From JAAYBF01 sp963715445 (GTDB lineage: Bacteria; Actinomycetota; Thermoleophilia; Solirubrobacterales; Thermoleophilaceae), in NCBI GenBank assembly GCA_963715445.1, contig OY970240.1, forward strand, positions 1,674,001-1,738,000: DNA of 64,000 nt. Reading direction: 5' to 3'. Under the pieces are notes generated by a model, which had not been told where the DNA came from, searched no databases, and was given only the letters and a program-made list of their open reading frames with translations. Shown in pieces: positions 1 through 10,143 of the stretch; positions within the stretch are counted from its first letter, which is position 1; each line of letters begins with the position of its first letter. Both the position numbers and the translations under genes were made by a program.

Positions 1-48
1 GCGGCCATGATGCCGGCGCCGCTGCGCGTCGCGCAGCCGGCTGTCTGA
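1..48 (+). other. Possible 3' end of an upstream coding region
   Basis: Frame 1 is open from the window edge for 15 codons and ends at TGA 46-48. Gene density makes it plausible that this is the C-terminus of a gene starting outside the window. In many bacteria that neighbour of rpsL is rpoC, but the 15 residues are too few and too unspecific to name it. Confidence 0.2.
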
Positions 49-89
49 GCCCTCGGGCGAGAGGCTGCGTCCGGCTTGGAGCCGCACGC

Positions 90-98
90 TGCTACCAT
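90..98 (+). promoter_or_regulatory. Extended -10 promoter element of rpsL
   Basis: TGCTACCAT fits an extended -10 box (TGN + TANNNT) and ends 12 nt before the rpsL ATG, giving a very short 5' UTR. The same 9-mer occurs upstream of fusA (2715-2723), and a related TGCTATTCT lies upstream of rpmJ (19473-19481). No good -35 hexamer is visible at 16-18 nt. Inferred from position and recurrence. Confidence 0.5.
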
Positions 99-110
99 CC
101 CCGGCCGCTT

Positions 111-506
111 ATGCCGAGTATCAATCAGCTTGTCCGCAAGGGCCGTAAGAAGCCCAACAAGAAGGTCGCCACCCCAGGCCTCAAGTCAGGCCAGGGGAAC
201 AAGAAGCGCATCGCTGCCCCGCAGCGGCGCGGCGTCTGCACGCGTGTGTACACGACCACTCCGAAGAAGCCGAACTCGGCGCTTCGCAAGGTGGCCCGCG
301 TCCGGCTGACCAACGGCATGGAAGTCACCTCTTACATTCCTGGCGAGGGCCACAACCTGCAGGAGCACTCCGTCGTGCTCGTGCGTGGCGGCCGCGTCAA
401 GGATCTGCCTGGCGTTCGCTACAAGGTCGTGCGTGGCACGCTTGACGCCGCAGGCGTCACCGAGCGCAAGAAGGCTCGCTCGCAGTACGGGGCCAAGGCC
501 AAGTAG
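111..506 (+). CDS. rpsL: 30S ribosomal protein S12
   Basis: 131-residue S12, which sits at the decoding centre of the small subunit. The invariant PKKPNSALRK loop (about residues 51-60) and the GGRVKDLPGVRY loop (about 93-104) are intact. The lysines whose mutation gives streptomycin resistance in other bacteria are present (K53 and K97 here). A basic N-terminus begins MPSINQLVRKG. The ATG at 111 matches the family start. rpsG follows after 4 nt with no Shine-Dalgarno of its own, so the two are likely translationally coupled. Confidence 0.98.
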   Translation: MPSINQLVRKGRKKPNKKVATPGLKSGQGNKKRIAAPQRRGVCTRVYTTTPKKPNSALRKVARVRLTNGMEVTSYIPGEGHNLQEHSVVLVRGGRVKDLPGVRYKVVRGTLDAAGVTERKKARSQYGAKAK

Positions 507-510
507 CCCG

Positions 511-981
511 ATGCCTCGCCGCGCAGCAGCCGGGGTTCGACCCATCGAGCCCGACGCCCTCCACGGGTCCAAGCTCGTCCAGCAGCTCGTCAATCGCGTG
601 ATGGTCGACGGCAAGAAGTCCACCGCCGAGGAGATCGTCTACTCCGCTCTCGAGCGGCTCGCCAAGAAGACGGGCGAGGAGCCGGTCGTCGCGCTCGAGA
701 ACTCCATCAAGGTCCTCACCCCCGTCCTCGAGGTGCGCTCGCGCCGCGTCGGTGGTGCGACCTACCAGGTGCCCGTCGAGGTGCCCGCCCGCCGCGCCCG
801 CACCCTCGCGGTTCGCTGGCTCGTCGAGTTCGCGCGCAACCGCCGCGAGAAGACGATGTCCGAGCGCCTCGCCGGAGAGCTCATCGATGCGACCTCGCAG
901 CAAGGCCTCGCCTTCAAGCGCAAGGACGACATCTACCGCATGGCGCAGGCCAATAAGGCCTTCGCCCACTACCGCTGGTAG
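511..981 (+). CDS. rpsG: 30S ribosomal protein S7
   Basis: 156-residue S7, which nucleates assembly of the 30S head and contacts E-site tRNA. The start is the ATG at 511, giving MPRRAAAG and the standard length. The frame stays open upstream to 385, but that part runs inside rpsL. Family motifs GSKLVQQLVNRVMVDGKK and ARRARTLAVRWLVEFAR are visible. A strong hairpin follows at 1019-1050, so rpsL-rpsG forms a two-gene unit here, and fusA lies 1.9 kb away. Confidence 0.97.
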   Translation: MPRRAAAGVRPIEPDALHGSKLVQQLVNRVMVDGKKSTAEEIVYSALERLAKKTGEEPVVALENSIKVLTPVLEVRSRRVGGATYQVPVEVPARRARTLAVRWLVEFARNRREKTMSERLAGELIDATSQQGLAFKRKDDIYRMAQANKAFAHYRW

Positions 982-1018
982 TCAGTCGACGCGATAGGCG
1001 TCGCATACCTGCGTCATC

Positions 1019-1050
1019 GGGCCCTCGCGTGCAGAGCACGCCACGGGCCC
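1019..1050 (+). terminator. Hairpin terminator after rpsL-rpsG
   Basis: A two-storey perfect stem: GGGCCC (1019-1024) pairs with GGGCCC (1045-1050), and inside it GCGTGC (1027-1032) pairs with GCACGC (1036-1041) across an AGA loop. It is followed by TGCTTCCTT, a weak U-rich tract. The rest of 982-1172 shows no gene. Confidence 0.7.
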
Positions 1051-1160
1051 TGCTTCCTTGGTCTGCTCGCCTCTCGCGCCGCTGACTGACTGGCTCGCTC
1101 CTCGTTTGTGGAGGCGTCGGCTCCTGGCGTCCTAGCCAGGCTTGCCCCTTCCCGTCGATG

Positions 1161-1166
1161 TAGCGT
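1161..1166 (+). promoter_or_regulatory. -10 box of a leaderless gene (TAGCGT)
   Basis: TAGCGT ends 6 nt before the ATG at 1173, so transcription would begin at or next to the start codon. No Shine-Dalgarno is present. This is one member of the recurrent TANNNT-N6-9-ATG pattern in the window. Confidence 0.5.
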
Positions 1167-1172
1167 GGGGGC

Positions 1173-1424
1173 ATGCCGCTGCTGGAATTCGAGTGCGAGG
1201 GGTGTGGGCTGCGGTTCGAGGAGCTCGTCGCCGCCGGAGCCTCGGCGGCGTGTCCCGAGTGCGGGGCGGAGGAGGTGCGCCGCCTCTACTCGCAGGTGTC
1301 CCCGCCGCGGCGGGTTGGGATGAGCCGCGCGGCCGCCCGTGACAGCAACCTGCGGCGGTCCGAGAGAGAGGCGGCGCGGCGCGAGCAGTTCTCCGCGCAG
1401 CGCAAGGCGCGCAGGGAGAAATAG
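1173..1424 (+). CDS. FmdB-family zinc-ribbon protein
   Basis: 83 residues. The N-terminal half is a small zinc ribbon with two cysteine pairs (CEGC near residue 9, CPEC near residue 28) and the family opening MPLLEFECEGCG. The C-terminal half is highly charged (Arg/Glu/Lys) and probably disordered. FmdB-type proteins are small putative regulators of largely unknown function, originally noted near formamidase genes. It is the first of three genes separating rpsG from fusA. There is no SD, and the -10 box TAGCGT predicts a leaderless mRNA. Confidence 0.75.
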   Translation: MPLLEFECEGCGLRFEELVAAGASAACPECGAEEVRRLYSQVSPPRRVGMSRAAARDSNLRRSEREAARREQFSAQRKARREK

Positions 1425-1493
1425 GCCCCTCCGAGTTGCACGCGGTGGTACGGTCGCACCGGTCTGTCGGCGACACGAATCGAAGGAGTCCAG

Positions 1494-2072
1494 ATGGAAT
1501 CCACCGCTCCCGGCGTTCCTGGAATCCCAAAGGGGGCCGCGGTCCTCCAACCCACCAGCTGGTGGGTCATGGCGCTGCTCGGCGTGCTCTCGATCGTCAC
1601 GGGTGTCCTGGCGCTCGCCTACCCGGACATCACGCTGCTGGTGCTCGGCCTCGTGCTCGGCGTGAACCTGCTGCTCGCCGGGTGCCTGGGGGTGATGGTG
1701 GCCGTCGGTGACGAGAGCGCCGGTGGCGGCATCAGGGCGCTGCAGATGATCGTCGGATTCTTGGCCGTGCTCGCGGGCCTCGTCTGCCTCGTCAGGCCGG
1801 GGGCGAGCGTGCTGGCGCTGCTGCTCGCGGTCTCCTTCTGGTTCGTGACGATCGGCATCGCCGATCTCGCGCGCGCATTCGTCGAGCCGCAGGGACGCGT
1901 GCTCTCCGCCCTGCTGGGCGTGGTCGGCATCGCGGTCGGAGTGGTGCTCGTCGCGGATCCGGACATCGGCCTCGAGACGCTGGCCCTGCTCGCCGGCATC
2001 GGCTTCATCGTCCGCGGCGTGGTGGAGGTGGCGGTCGCCCTGAGCCTGCGCCGGGTGGAGCGGCCCGCTTAG
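1494..2072 (+). CDS. DUF308 / HdeD-like multi-pass membrane protein
   Basis: 192 residues with about six hydrophobic segments arranged as paired helices, resembling the DUF308 (HdeD) family of small inner-membrane proteins. HdeD is linked to acid stress in E. coli, but the molecular role is unknown. The SD AAGGAG lies 6 nt before the ATG at 1494. The stop TAG (2070-2072) overlaps the stop of the convergent gene in a shared TTAG. It was inserted between rpsG and fusA. Confidence 0.75.
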   Translation: MESTAPGVPGIPKGAAVLQPTSWWVMALLGVLSIVTGVLALAYPDITLLVLGLVLGVNLLLAGCLGVMVAVGDESAGGGIRALQMIVGFLAVLAGLVCLVRPGASVLALLLAVSFWFVTIGIADLARAFVEPQGRVLSALLGVVGIAVGVVLVADPDIGLETLALLAGIGFIVRGVVEVAVALSLRRVERPA

Positions 2073-2602
2073 CGGGCTTGCGAAGCGGCTCTGCGGGGTG
2101 GCGGCGGCGCATCGCGCGCGCCGCGCCCCAGGGCGAGCCCGAGCGCGCCGGCGATCAGGCAGAGCGAGCCGCCCGCGAGCTCCATGTAGAAGCCGAAGCC
2201 GGCCCGTCCCGCGGCCGTCTCGAAGTCCGGGCCCGTGGCGCCGGTCTGCCCTGTCTCCGGCAGGTCGCCCAGCAGCGCGAAGCCGAGGACCACGATCCCG
2301 ATCGTCAGCAAGCCACCGCCGGCGGCCGCGCTGCCTCCGAGGGATGCAGCCACCGCCAGGGCGATGGCCACCGCTCCGAGCAGCAGGAAGGCGCCGCCGT
2401 GGCGCTCGAACCCGCTGAGCGAGCAGCGGTCCTCTGCGGGGCCCGTGTCGTTCACCACCTCGCAGACCTCGTTCTCCACCTCGACCCACGCGACCACCGA
2501 GGGCTCGGTGGCGATGGTCAGCAGCCCGCCCGCGGCTCCGAGCACGAGGATGGCGATCGCCGTGGCTCCGGCTCGGCCCAGCGCGGCCCTGGCCCGGCTC
2601 AT
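2069..2602 (-). CDS. Hypothetical four-helix membrane protein
   Basis: 177 residues, no family recognised. Four hydrophobic stretches (about residues 12-32, 67-90, 93-113 and 138-160). A short extracytoplasmic-looking loop after helix 1 contains two cysteines (ENEVCEV, EDRCSL) that could form a disulfide. The tail is Pro/Arg-rich. Its TAA overlaps the TAG of the DUF308 gene. A TACGAT hexamer on the minus strand about 26 nt upstream could be its -10 box. Confidence 0.65.
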   Translation of the reverse strand: MSRARAALGRAGATAIAILVLGAAGGLLTIATEPSVVAWVEVENEVCEVVNDTGPAEDRCSLSGFERHGGAFLLLGAVAIALAVAASLGGSAAAGGGLLTIGIVVLGFALLGDLPETGQTGATGPDFETAAGRAGFGFYMELAGGSLCLIAGALGLALGRGARDAPPPPRRAASQAR

Positions 2603-2714
2603 CTCGCTTGCGCCCTCATGGAGCGCGGGATCGTAGCGGCGCTTCGCCGTGGCCGAGCCGGTCGACAGCTCTCGGGAGGGCGCGAAAAAACGCCTCTGAG
2701 GGCCGGCGATCCTC

Positions 2715-2723
2715 TGCTACCAT
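2715..2723 (+). promoter_or_regulatory. Extended -10 promoter element of fusA
   Basis: TGCTACCAT is identical to the element before rpsL. A start 6-7 nt downstream would fall at 2729-2730, exactly the first base of an 8-bp helix (GCCGCTCG 2729-2736 with CGAGCGGC 2763-2770). The resulting leader to the fusA ATG is about 158 nt. Confidence 0.55.
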
Positions 2724-2728
2724 GGCTT

Positions 2729-2857
2729 GCCGCTCGCCGGTCCTGCGTATGACGCACTGGCCCGAGCGGCACCTCAACGTGATGGAGACGTCCACCAGAT
2801 AGACCCTCGCCCGGGCGAAAGCGCTTCTCAGCACGGGGCCCGACAAGGGCCTTTTTT
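2729..2857 (+). promoter_or_regulatory. Structured fusA 5' leader with attenuator-like terminator
   Basis: Seen: an 8-bp helix 2729-2736/2763-2770 enclosing a tip hairpin TGCGT-ATG-ACGCA (2744-2756). Then come a 12-nt palindrome TCGCCCGGGCGA (2807-2818) and an intrinsic terminator at 2837-2857. GGCCC 2759-2763 could pair with GGGCC 2836-2840, which would break both the first helix and the terminator, a classic antiterminator geometry. A 17-codon reading frame (ATG 2749 to TAG 2802) could be a leader peptide. Function is inferred. No known riboswitch or leader family was recognised. Confidence 0.5.
2837..2857 (+). terminator. Intrinsic terminator inside the fusA leader
   Basis: GGCCC (2837-2841), loop GACAA, GGGCC (2847-2851), then six T (2852-2857), with room for two extra G-U pairs at the base. 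This is the only hairpin with a real U6 tract I found in the window. It lies 30 nt upstream of the fusA start and downstream of its likely promoter, so it should act conditionally. Confidence 0.75.
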
Positions 2858-2887
2858 CTGCCCGCATACGAATTGGACCAAGACCAA

Positions 2888-5023
<2,136 letters not shown>

Positions 5024-5072
5024 GGAGTATGTTTCGGAGGTTCCGGTCGCGGAGCGGCGCGGGGTGTTGGCA

Positions 5073-5101
5073 TGGCCGGCAGAACCCAGTGCGACCGGCC
5101 A
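5073..5101 (+). terminator. Hairpin between fusA and tuf
   Basis: TGGCCGG (5073-5079) and CCGGCCA (5095-5101) form a perfect 7-bp stem with a 15-nt loop, followed by GCCTTAAGTCTTTCT. There is no continuous U-tract, so this may be a partial terminator, an RNase processing site or a 3'-end stabiliser. The SD of tuf (AAAGGAG) lies just downstream. Confidence 0.4.
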
Positions 5102-5133
5102 GCCTTAAGTCTTTCTGAAAGGAGCAGTCCCCA

Positions 5134-6321
<1,188 letters not shown>

Positions 6322-6348
6322 TCGACGACTCTCGTTAGGAGTCTTCTC

Positions 6349-6379
6349 GGGGCGGGCCCGAAGCACCACGGCCCGCCCC
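6349..6379 (+). terminator. Strong hairpin between tuf and rpsJ
   Basis: GGGGCGGGCC (6349-6358) and GGCCCGCCCC (6370-6379) form a perfect 10-bp GC stem with an 11-nt loop. The next bases are AACTCTGTCC, so no U-tract. It may partly terminate str-operon mRNA and let tuf be expressed above the S10 genes, or be a processing site. rpsJ starts 28 nt later with no obvious SD. Confidence 0.55.
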
Positions 6380-6406
6380 AACTCTGTCCTAAGTCACAAA
6401 GACACC

Positions 6407-6730
6407 ATGGCAACGCTTACGCAGAACAAAATCCGCATCAGGCTCAAGGCCTACGACCACTCGGCGATCGAGACGGCTGCCCGTGAGATCGTTGAGACGG
6501 CCCAGCGGACCGGCGCGAGCGTCTCGGGCCCCGTGCCCCTGCCCACGGAGAAGAACGTGTACTGCGTGATCCGCAGCCCGTTCAAGGACAAGGACTCCCG
6601 TGAGCACTTCGAGATCCGCACCCACAAGCGGCTCATCGACATCCTTCAGCCCACGCCGAAGACGGTCGACTCGCTTCAGCGGCTCGATCACCTTCCCGCC
6701 GGCGTCGACATCCAGATCCAGCTGATCTGA
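6407..6730 (+). CDS. rpsJ: 30S ribosomal protein S10
   Basis: 107 residues, slightly longer at the N-terminus than typical S10. The body KIRIRLKAYDHSAIE and the loop DSREHFEIRTHKRLIDI are diagnostic. S10 binds in the 30S head and is also the NusE partner in antitermination complexes. It opens the S10 operon. Its TGA overlaps the ATG of rplC (TGATG). Confidence 0.98.
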   Translation: MATLTQNKIRIRLKAYDHSAIETAAREIVETAQRTGASVSGPVPLPTEKNVYCVIRSPFKDKDSREHFEIRTHKRLIDILQPTPKTVDSLQRLDHLPAGVDIQIQLI

Positions 6731-7362
6731 TGGCCGGATTGCTGGGCAGGAAGCTGGGGATGACTCAGGTCTTCGATCCCGAGGACGGGCACGTCGAGCG
6801 CGTGACGGTCCTCGAGGCGGGTCCCTGCTGGGTCACCGGCAAGCGCACCGCCGATCGCGACGGCTACGACGCCGTTCAGCTGGCCTTCGGCGCCGCGCGC
6901 GAGAAGCGCGTCACCAAGCCGGAGCTCGGGCACCTCGCCAAGGCCGGCGCCCCGGCGCTGCGCCGCCTCGTGGAGTTCCGCGACACCGGCGCGGACCTCG
7001 AGGTAGGAACCGAGGTCAACGTGGGCGACGTCTTCGAGAAGGGGCAGACGGTGAAGGTCGCCGGCATCTCGAAGGGCAAGGGCTTCCAGGGCACGATCAA
7101 GCGCCACAACTTCTCGCGCGGACCCGTATCGCACGGCTCGCACAACGTTCGCGCCCCGGGATCGATCGGCGCCTCCGCCACGCCTTCGCGCGTCTTCAAG
7201 GGAATCCGCGGCCCGGGCAAGATGGGCAACAAGCGCCGCACCCAGCGCGGCCTCGAGATCGTCGAAGTGCGCCCGGACGAGAACCTGCTGCTCCTGCGCG
7301 GATCGGTGCCGGGCCCCAAGGGCTCGATCGTCGAGATCCGGACCGAAGGCGAGGCGCGCTGA
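6730..7362 (+). CDS. rplC: 50S ribosomal protein L3
   Basis: 210 residues. The family start GLLGRKLGMTQVF and the long internal loop that reaches the peptidyl-transferase centre (around SHGSHNVRAPGSIGASATPSR) are present. It overlaps rpsJ upstream and rplD downstream by TGATG junctions, so translation is coupled. Confidence 0.98.
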   Translation: MAGLLGRKLGMTQVFDPEDGHVERVTVLEAGPCWVTGKRTADRDGYDAVQLAFGAAREKRVTKPELGHLAKAGAPALRRLVEFRDTGADLEVGTEVNVGDVFEKGQTVKVAGISKGKGFQGTIKRHNFSRGPVSHGSHNVRAPGSIGASATPSRVFKGIRGPGKMGNKRRTQRGLEIVEVRPDENLLLLRGSVPGPKGSIVEIRTEGEAR

Positions 7363-8015
7363 TGGCCGCTCCGCAAGCCTCTTACATCGGCAAGAAGACC
7401 GGCAAGGTGGCGCTCAGCGAAGAGATCTTCAGCACCTCCTTCCACGAGCCGCTTGTGCACCGCGCGGTCATGGCGGAGCTCAACGCGCGCCGTCAGGGCA
7501 CCGCCTCCACGCTCACCCGCGGCGAGGTCGCGATGACCGGAGCCAAGGCGTGGAAACAGAAGGGAACGGGACGCGCTCGCGTCGGAGCCCTCTCGGTCCC
7601 GCATCGCAAGGGCGGTGGCGTGGCCTTCGGCCCCAAGCCGCGCAGCTACACCGTCAAGGTCAACCGCAAGGAGCGCCGCCGCGCACTGCGCGCCGCCCTC
7701 TCCCTGCACGCTCAGCGAGGCTCCTTGACCGCGGTTGACGCACCCGCCTTCTCCGAGCCCTCGACGAAGCTCGCCGCGGAGCAGCTGGCGAGCCTCGACG
7801 GCACCGGCAAGATCCTCGTCGTCCTGGTGGAGGGCGAGGAGCAGGCCGCGCTCTCCTTCCGCAACATCGAGGGCGTCAGCGTCGCCCGTGCCGACGACGT
7901 CGGCATCGCCGACCTGATCGGGGCAGCTCGCCTCGTCGCCTCCCCGGACGCGCTCGAGCGGCTCACCCTGCTCGCCGCCAACCCCGCTCCACGGGCTTCC
8001 GAGGTCACGGCATGA
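7362..8015 (+). CDS. rplD: 50S ribosomal protein L4
   Basis: 217 residues. The conserved extended loop lining the exit tunnel is visible as KAWKQKGTGRARVG with PHRKGGGVAFGPKPRSY (about residues 60-95). In E. coli L4 represses its own S10 operon by binding the leader. No comparable leader was recognised here. The stop overlaps the rplW start (ATGA). Confidence 0.97.
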   Translation: MAAPQASYIGKKTGKVALSEEIFSTSFHEPLVHRAVMAELNARRQGTASTLTRGEVAMTGAKAWKQKGTGRARVGALSVPHRKGGGVAFGPKPRSYTVKVNRKERRRALRAALSLHAQRGSLTAVDAPAFSEPSTKLAAEQLASLDGTGKILVVLVEGEEQAALSFRNIEGVSVARADDVGIADLIGAARLVASPDALERLTLLAANPAPRASEVTA

Positions 8016-8305
8016 ACGCCCGCAGCGTCATCATCCGGCCGGTCATCAGCGAGAAGACCTATGCGCTGCTGGCGGCCAACAAGTACACCTTCCGCGTCCA
8101 CGACGATGCGACCAAGACGCAGGTGCGCCAGGCCGTCGAGGAGATCTTCGGCGTGCGCGTTCGCGGGGTCCGCACGGTCAACGTCAAGCCGAAGTCCAAG
8201 CGGCGCGGCACCTTCGTGGGCAAGCGCCGCAAGTGGAAGAAGGCGATCGTGACGCTGCATCAGGACGACACCATCGAGCTCTTCGACGGTCAGGAGATCG
8301 AGTAG
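8012..8305 (+). CDS. rplW: 50S ribosomal protein L23
   Basis: 97 residues. L23 lies at the tunnel exit and is the docking site for trigger factor and SRP. The opening IIRPVISEKTYALL and the segment VNVKPKSKRRGTFVGKRRKWKKAIV are typical. Overlaps rplD by 4 nt. rplB starts 2 nt after its stop. Confidence 0.97.
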   Translation: MNARSVIIRPVISEKTYALLAANKYTFRVHDDATKTQVRQAVEEIFGVRVRGVRTVNVKPKSKRRGTFVGKRRKWKKAIVTLHQDDTIELFDGQEIE

Positions 8306-8307
8306 GC

Positions 8308-9153
8308 ATGGCGATCAAGAAGAACAAGCCGACGAGTCCAGGTCGCCGTTTCGCCACCTACTCCGATCACGCCGAGATCACGAAGACCGAGCCGGAGAAG
8401 TCCCTCACCGAGGGGCTCAAGAAGAGCGGCGGGCGCAACGCCCACGGTCGCGTCACCTCCCGCCATCGCGGCGGCGGCGCCAAGCGCCGGTATCGCAAGA
8501 TCGACTTCAAGCGCCGCAAGGACGGAGTGCCGGCACGGGTCGCCGCCATCGAGTACGACCCGAACCGCACCGCCTACATCGCGCTGCTCCACTACGCCGA
8601 CGGCGACAAGGCGTACATCCTGGCTCCGGCCCGGCTGTCTGTTGGCGCGACCGTGTCATCCGGCCCCGACGCCGAGATCCAGGTGGGCAACTGCCTTCCG
8701 CTCTCGAGCATCCCGACCGGCACCACGGTCCACGGCGTCGAGCTGACGATGGGAAGGGGAGCCCAGATCGGGCGCTCCGCGGGCACCTCGATCCAGGTTG
8801 TCGCCAAGGAAGGCGACTACGCGACGCTGCGCCTGCCTTCGGGCGAGATGCGCATGGTGCGCGTCGAGTGCCGCGCCTCCATCGGTGCGATCGGCAATGC
8901 CGAGCACCAGAACATCACGCTCGGAAAGGCCGGCCGCTCGCGTCACAAGGGCCGTCGCCCGCAGACGCGCGGCACGGCTATGAACCCGGTCGACCATCCG
9001 CACGGCGGCGGCGAGGGCTCCACCACGGCGGGTCGCCATCCGGTCACCCCCTGGGGCGTCCCGACGCTTGGCTACCGGACCCGCAAGAAGAACAAGGCCT
9101 CTGACCGGTACATCGTGCGCGGCCGGCGCCGCGGCAAGAAGGGTGGTCGTTGA
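8308..9153 (+). CDS. rplB: 50S ribosomal protein L2
   Basis: 281 residues of standard length. L2 is needed for subunit association and peptidyl-transferase activity. The invariant NPVDHPHGGGEG segment with its catalytically important histidine is at about residues 228-239. The start chosen is ATG 8308, with SD AGGAG about 12 nt upstream. The open frame extends earlier, but only inside rplW. The stop overlaps rpsS (TGATG). Confidence 0.97.
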   Translation: MAIKKNKPTSPGRRFATYSDHAEITKTEPEKSLTEGLKKSGGRNAHGRVTSRHRGGGAKRRYRKIDFKRRKDGVPARVAAIEYDPNRTAYIALLHYADGDKAYILAPARLSVGATVSSGPDAEIQVGNCLPLSSIPTGTTVHGVELTMGRGAQIGRSAGTSIQVVAKEGDYATLRLPSGEMRMVRVECRASIGAIGNAEHQNITLGKAGRSRHKGRRPQTRGTAMNPVDHPHGGGEGSTTAGRHPVTPWGVPTLGYRTRKKNKASDRYIVRGRRRGKKGGR

Positions 9154-9431
9154 TGTCCCGCTCGTCCAAGAAGGGCCCGTTCGTCGAGGAGCGCCTGCTC
9201 GGTCGCATCGAGCGGATGAACGCCGCTGGCGACAAGCAGATGGTCAAGACCTGGTCCCGCTCGTCGACGATCTTCCCGGAGATGGTCGGTCACACGATCG
9301 CCGTCCACGACGGTCGCAAGCACGTGCCGGTCTTCGTCTCCGAGTCGATGGTCGGCCACAAGCTGGGCGAGTTCGCTCCCACCCGCATGTTCCGCGGCCA
9401 CGCCGGCAGCGACAAGGTGAGGATGCGGTAG
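9153..9431 (+). CDS. rpsS: 30S ribosomal protein S19
   Basis: 92 residues. MSRSSKKGPFVEERLL and the motif RSSTIFPEMVGHTIAVHDGRKHVPV are diagnostic. S19 sits in the head of the 30S subunit near the A-site tRNA. The start is ATG 9153 in the TGATG overlap with rplB. A TTG one codon earlier is less likely. Confidence 0.97.
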   Translation: MSRSSKKGPFVEERLLGRIERMNAAGDKQMVKTWSRSSTIFPEMVGHTIAVHDGRKHVPVFVSESMVGHKLGEFAPTRMFRGHAGSDKVRMR

Positions 9432-9433
9432 GC

Positions 9434-10141
9434 ATGGCGGATCCCAAGCAGCCCAGCAAGGCCGAGAACGCCGAGGAGCCGAAGGAGGCCGCCAAGCAGG
9501 AGGTCGCCGAGGCGACGGCCGGCGACGAGCCCAAGGCCGAGAAGGCCGCTCCGAAGGCCAAGGCAGCGAAGGCTGAAAAGTCAGCAAAGGCTGAGAAGCC
9601 CGCGAAGGCCGAGAAGCCTGCCAAGTCCGAGAAGGCCGAGAAGCCGGCGGAGGACGACTCGGAGGAGTCCGAGGAGCCCAAGGAGAAGTCGACCAAGCGT
9701 CGCGGCGCCGCCGAGACGACCACGAAGAAGAAGGCGCCGGCCAGGCTCGCGCCCACCAACGCCGACGGCGTGGTGGAGGTGCGCGCAAGCGCCCGCTTCG
9801 TTCGCAACGCGCCGCGCAAGGCCCGCCTCGTCATGGATCACATCCGCGGCAAGCGGATCGCCGATGCCCGCGCGATCCTCAGCCACACCCCGCGCTCGGC
9901 CGCCACCGACATCGCCAAGCTGCTCGAGTCGGCGATCGCCAATGCGGAGAACAACTTCGAGCTCGATCCCGACGAGCTCTGCATCTATCGCGCCACGGTC
10001 GACGAGGGCCCGACGATCAAGCGCTTCCGTCCACGTGCCATGGGCCGCGCGACGCCGATTCACAAGCGCACCAGCCACATGACAATCATCCTGACCACGA
10101 CCGTCGCAGCGCCGGGCGCGAAGAAGGCAGGGAGGAGCTAG
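9434..10141 (+). CDS. rplV: 50S ribosomal protein L22 with long Lys/Ala/Glu/Pro-rich N-terminal extension
   Basis: 235 residues, about twice the usual length of 110-120. The L22 core starts near residue 113 (VVEVRASARFVRNAPRKARLV) and runs to the tunnel loop RPRAMGRATPIHKRTSH (about 199-215). Residues 1-112 are low-complexity, with repeated AEKPAK/AEKSAK units (about 36-72), an acidic patch (73-84) and a basic patch (85-102), resembling histone H1-like tails of actinobacterial HupB. ATG 9434 lies 2 nt after the rpsS stop, and no internal start with a good SD is apparent near the core. The function of the extension is unknown. rpsC follows after 2 nt. Confidence 0.93.
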   Translation: MADPKQPSKAENAEEPKEAAKQEVAEATAGDEPKAEKAAPKAKAAKAEKSAKAEKPAKAEKPAKSEKAEKPAEDDSEESEEPKEKSTKRRGAAETTTKKKAPARLAPTNADGVVEVRASARFVRNAPRKARLVMDHIRGKRIADARAILSHTPRSAATDIAKLLESAIANAENNFELDPDELCIYRATVDEGPTIKRFRPRAMGRATPIHKRTSHMTIILTTTVAAPGAKKAGRS

Positions 10142-10143
10142 CC

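Noticed and set aside
521..560. A GGGGTTCGACCC stretch resembling a tRNA T-arm
   Set aside because: It is inside the N-terminal codons of rpsG, and no cloverleaf can be completed around it.
2722..2802. A leader peptide starting at ATG 2722 upstream of fusA
   Set aside because: That ATG overlaps the -10 box and would not be transcribed from the promoter. Only the ATG at 2749 remains possible.
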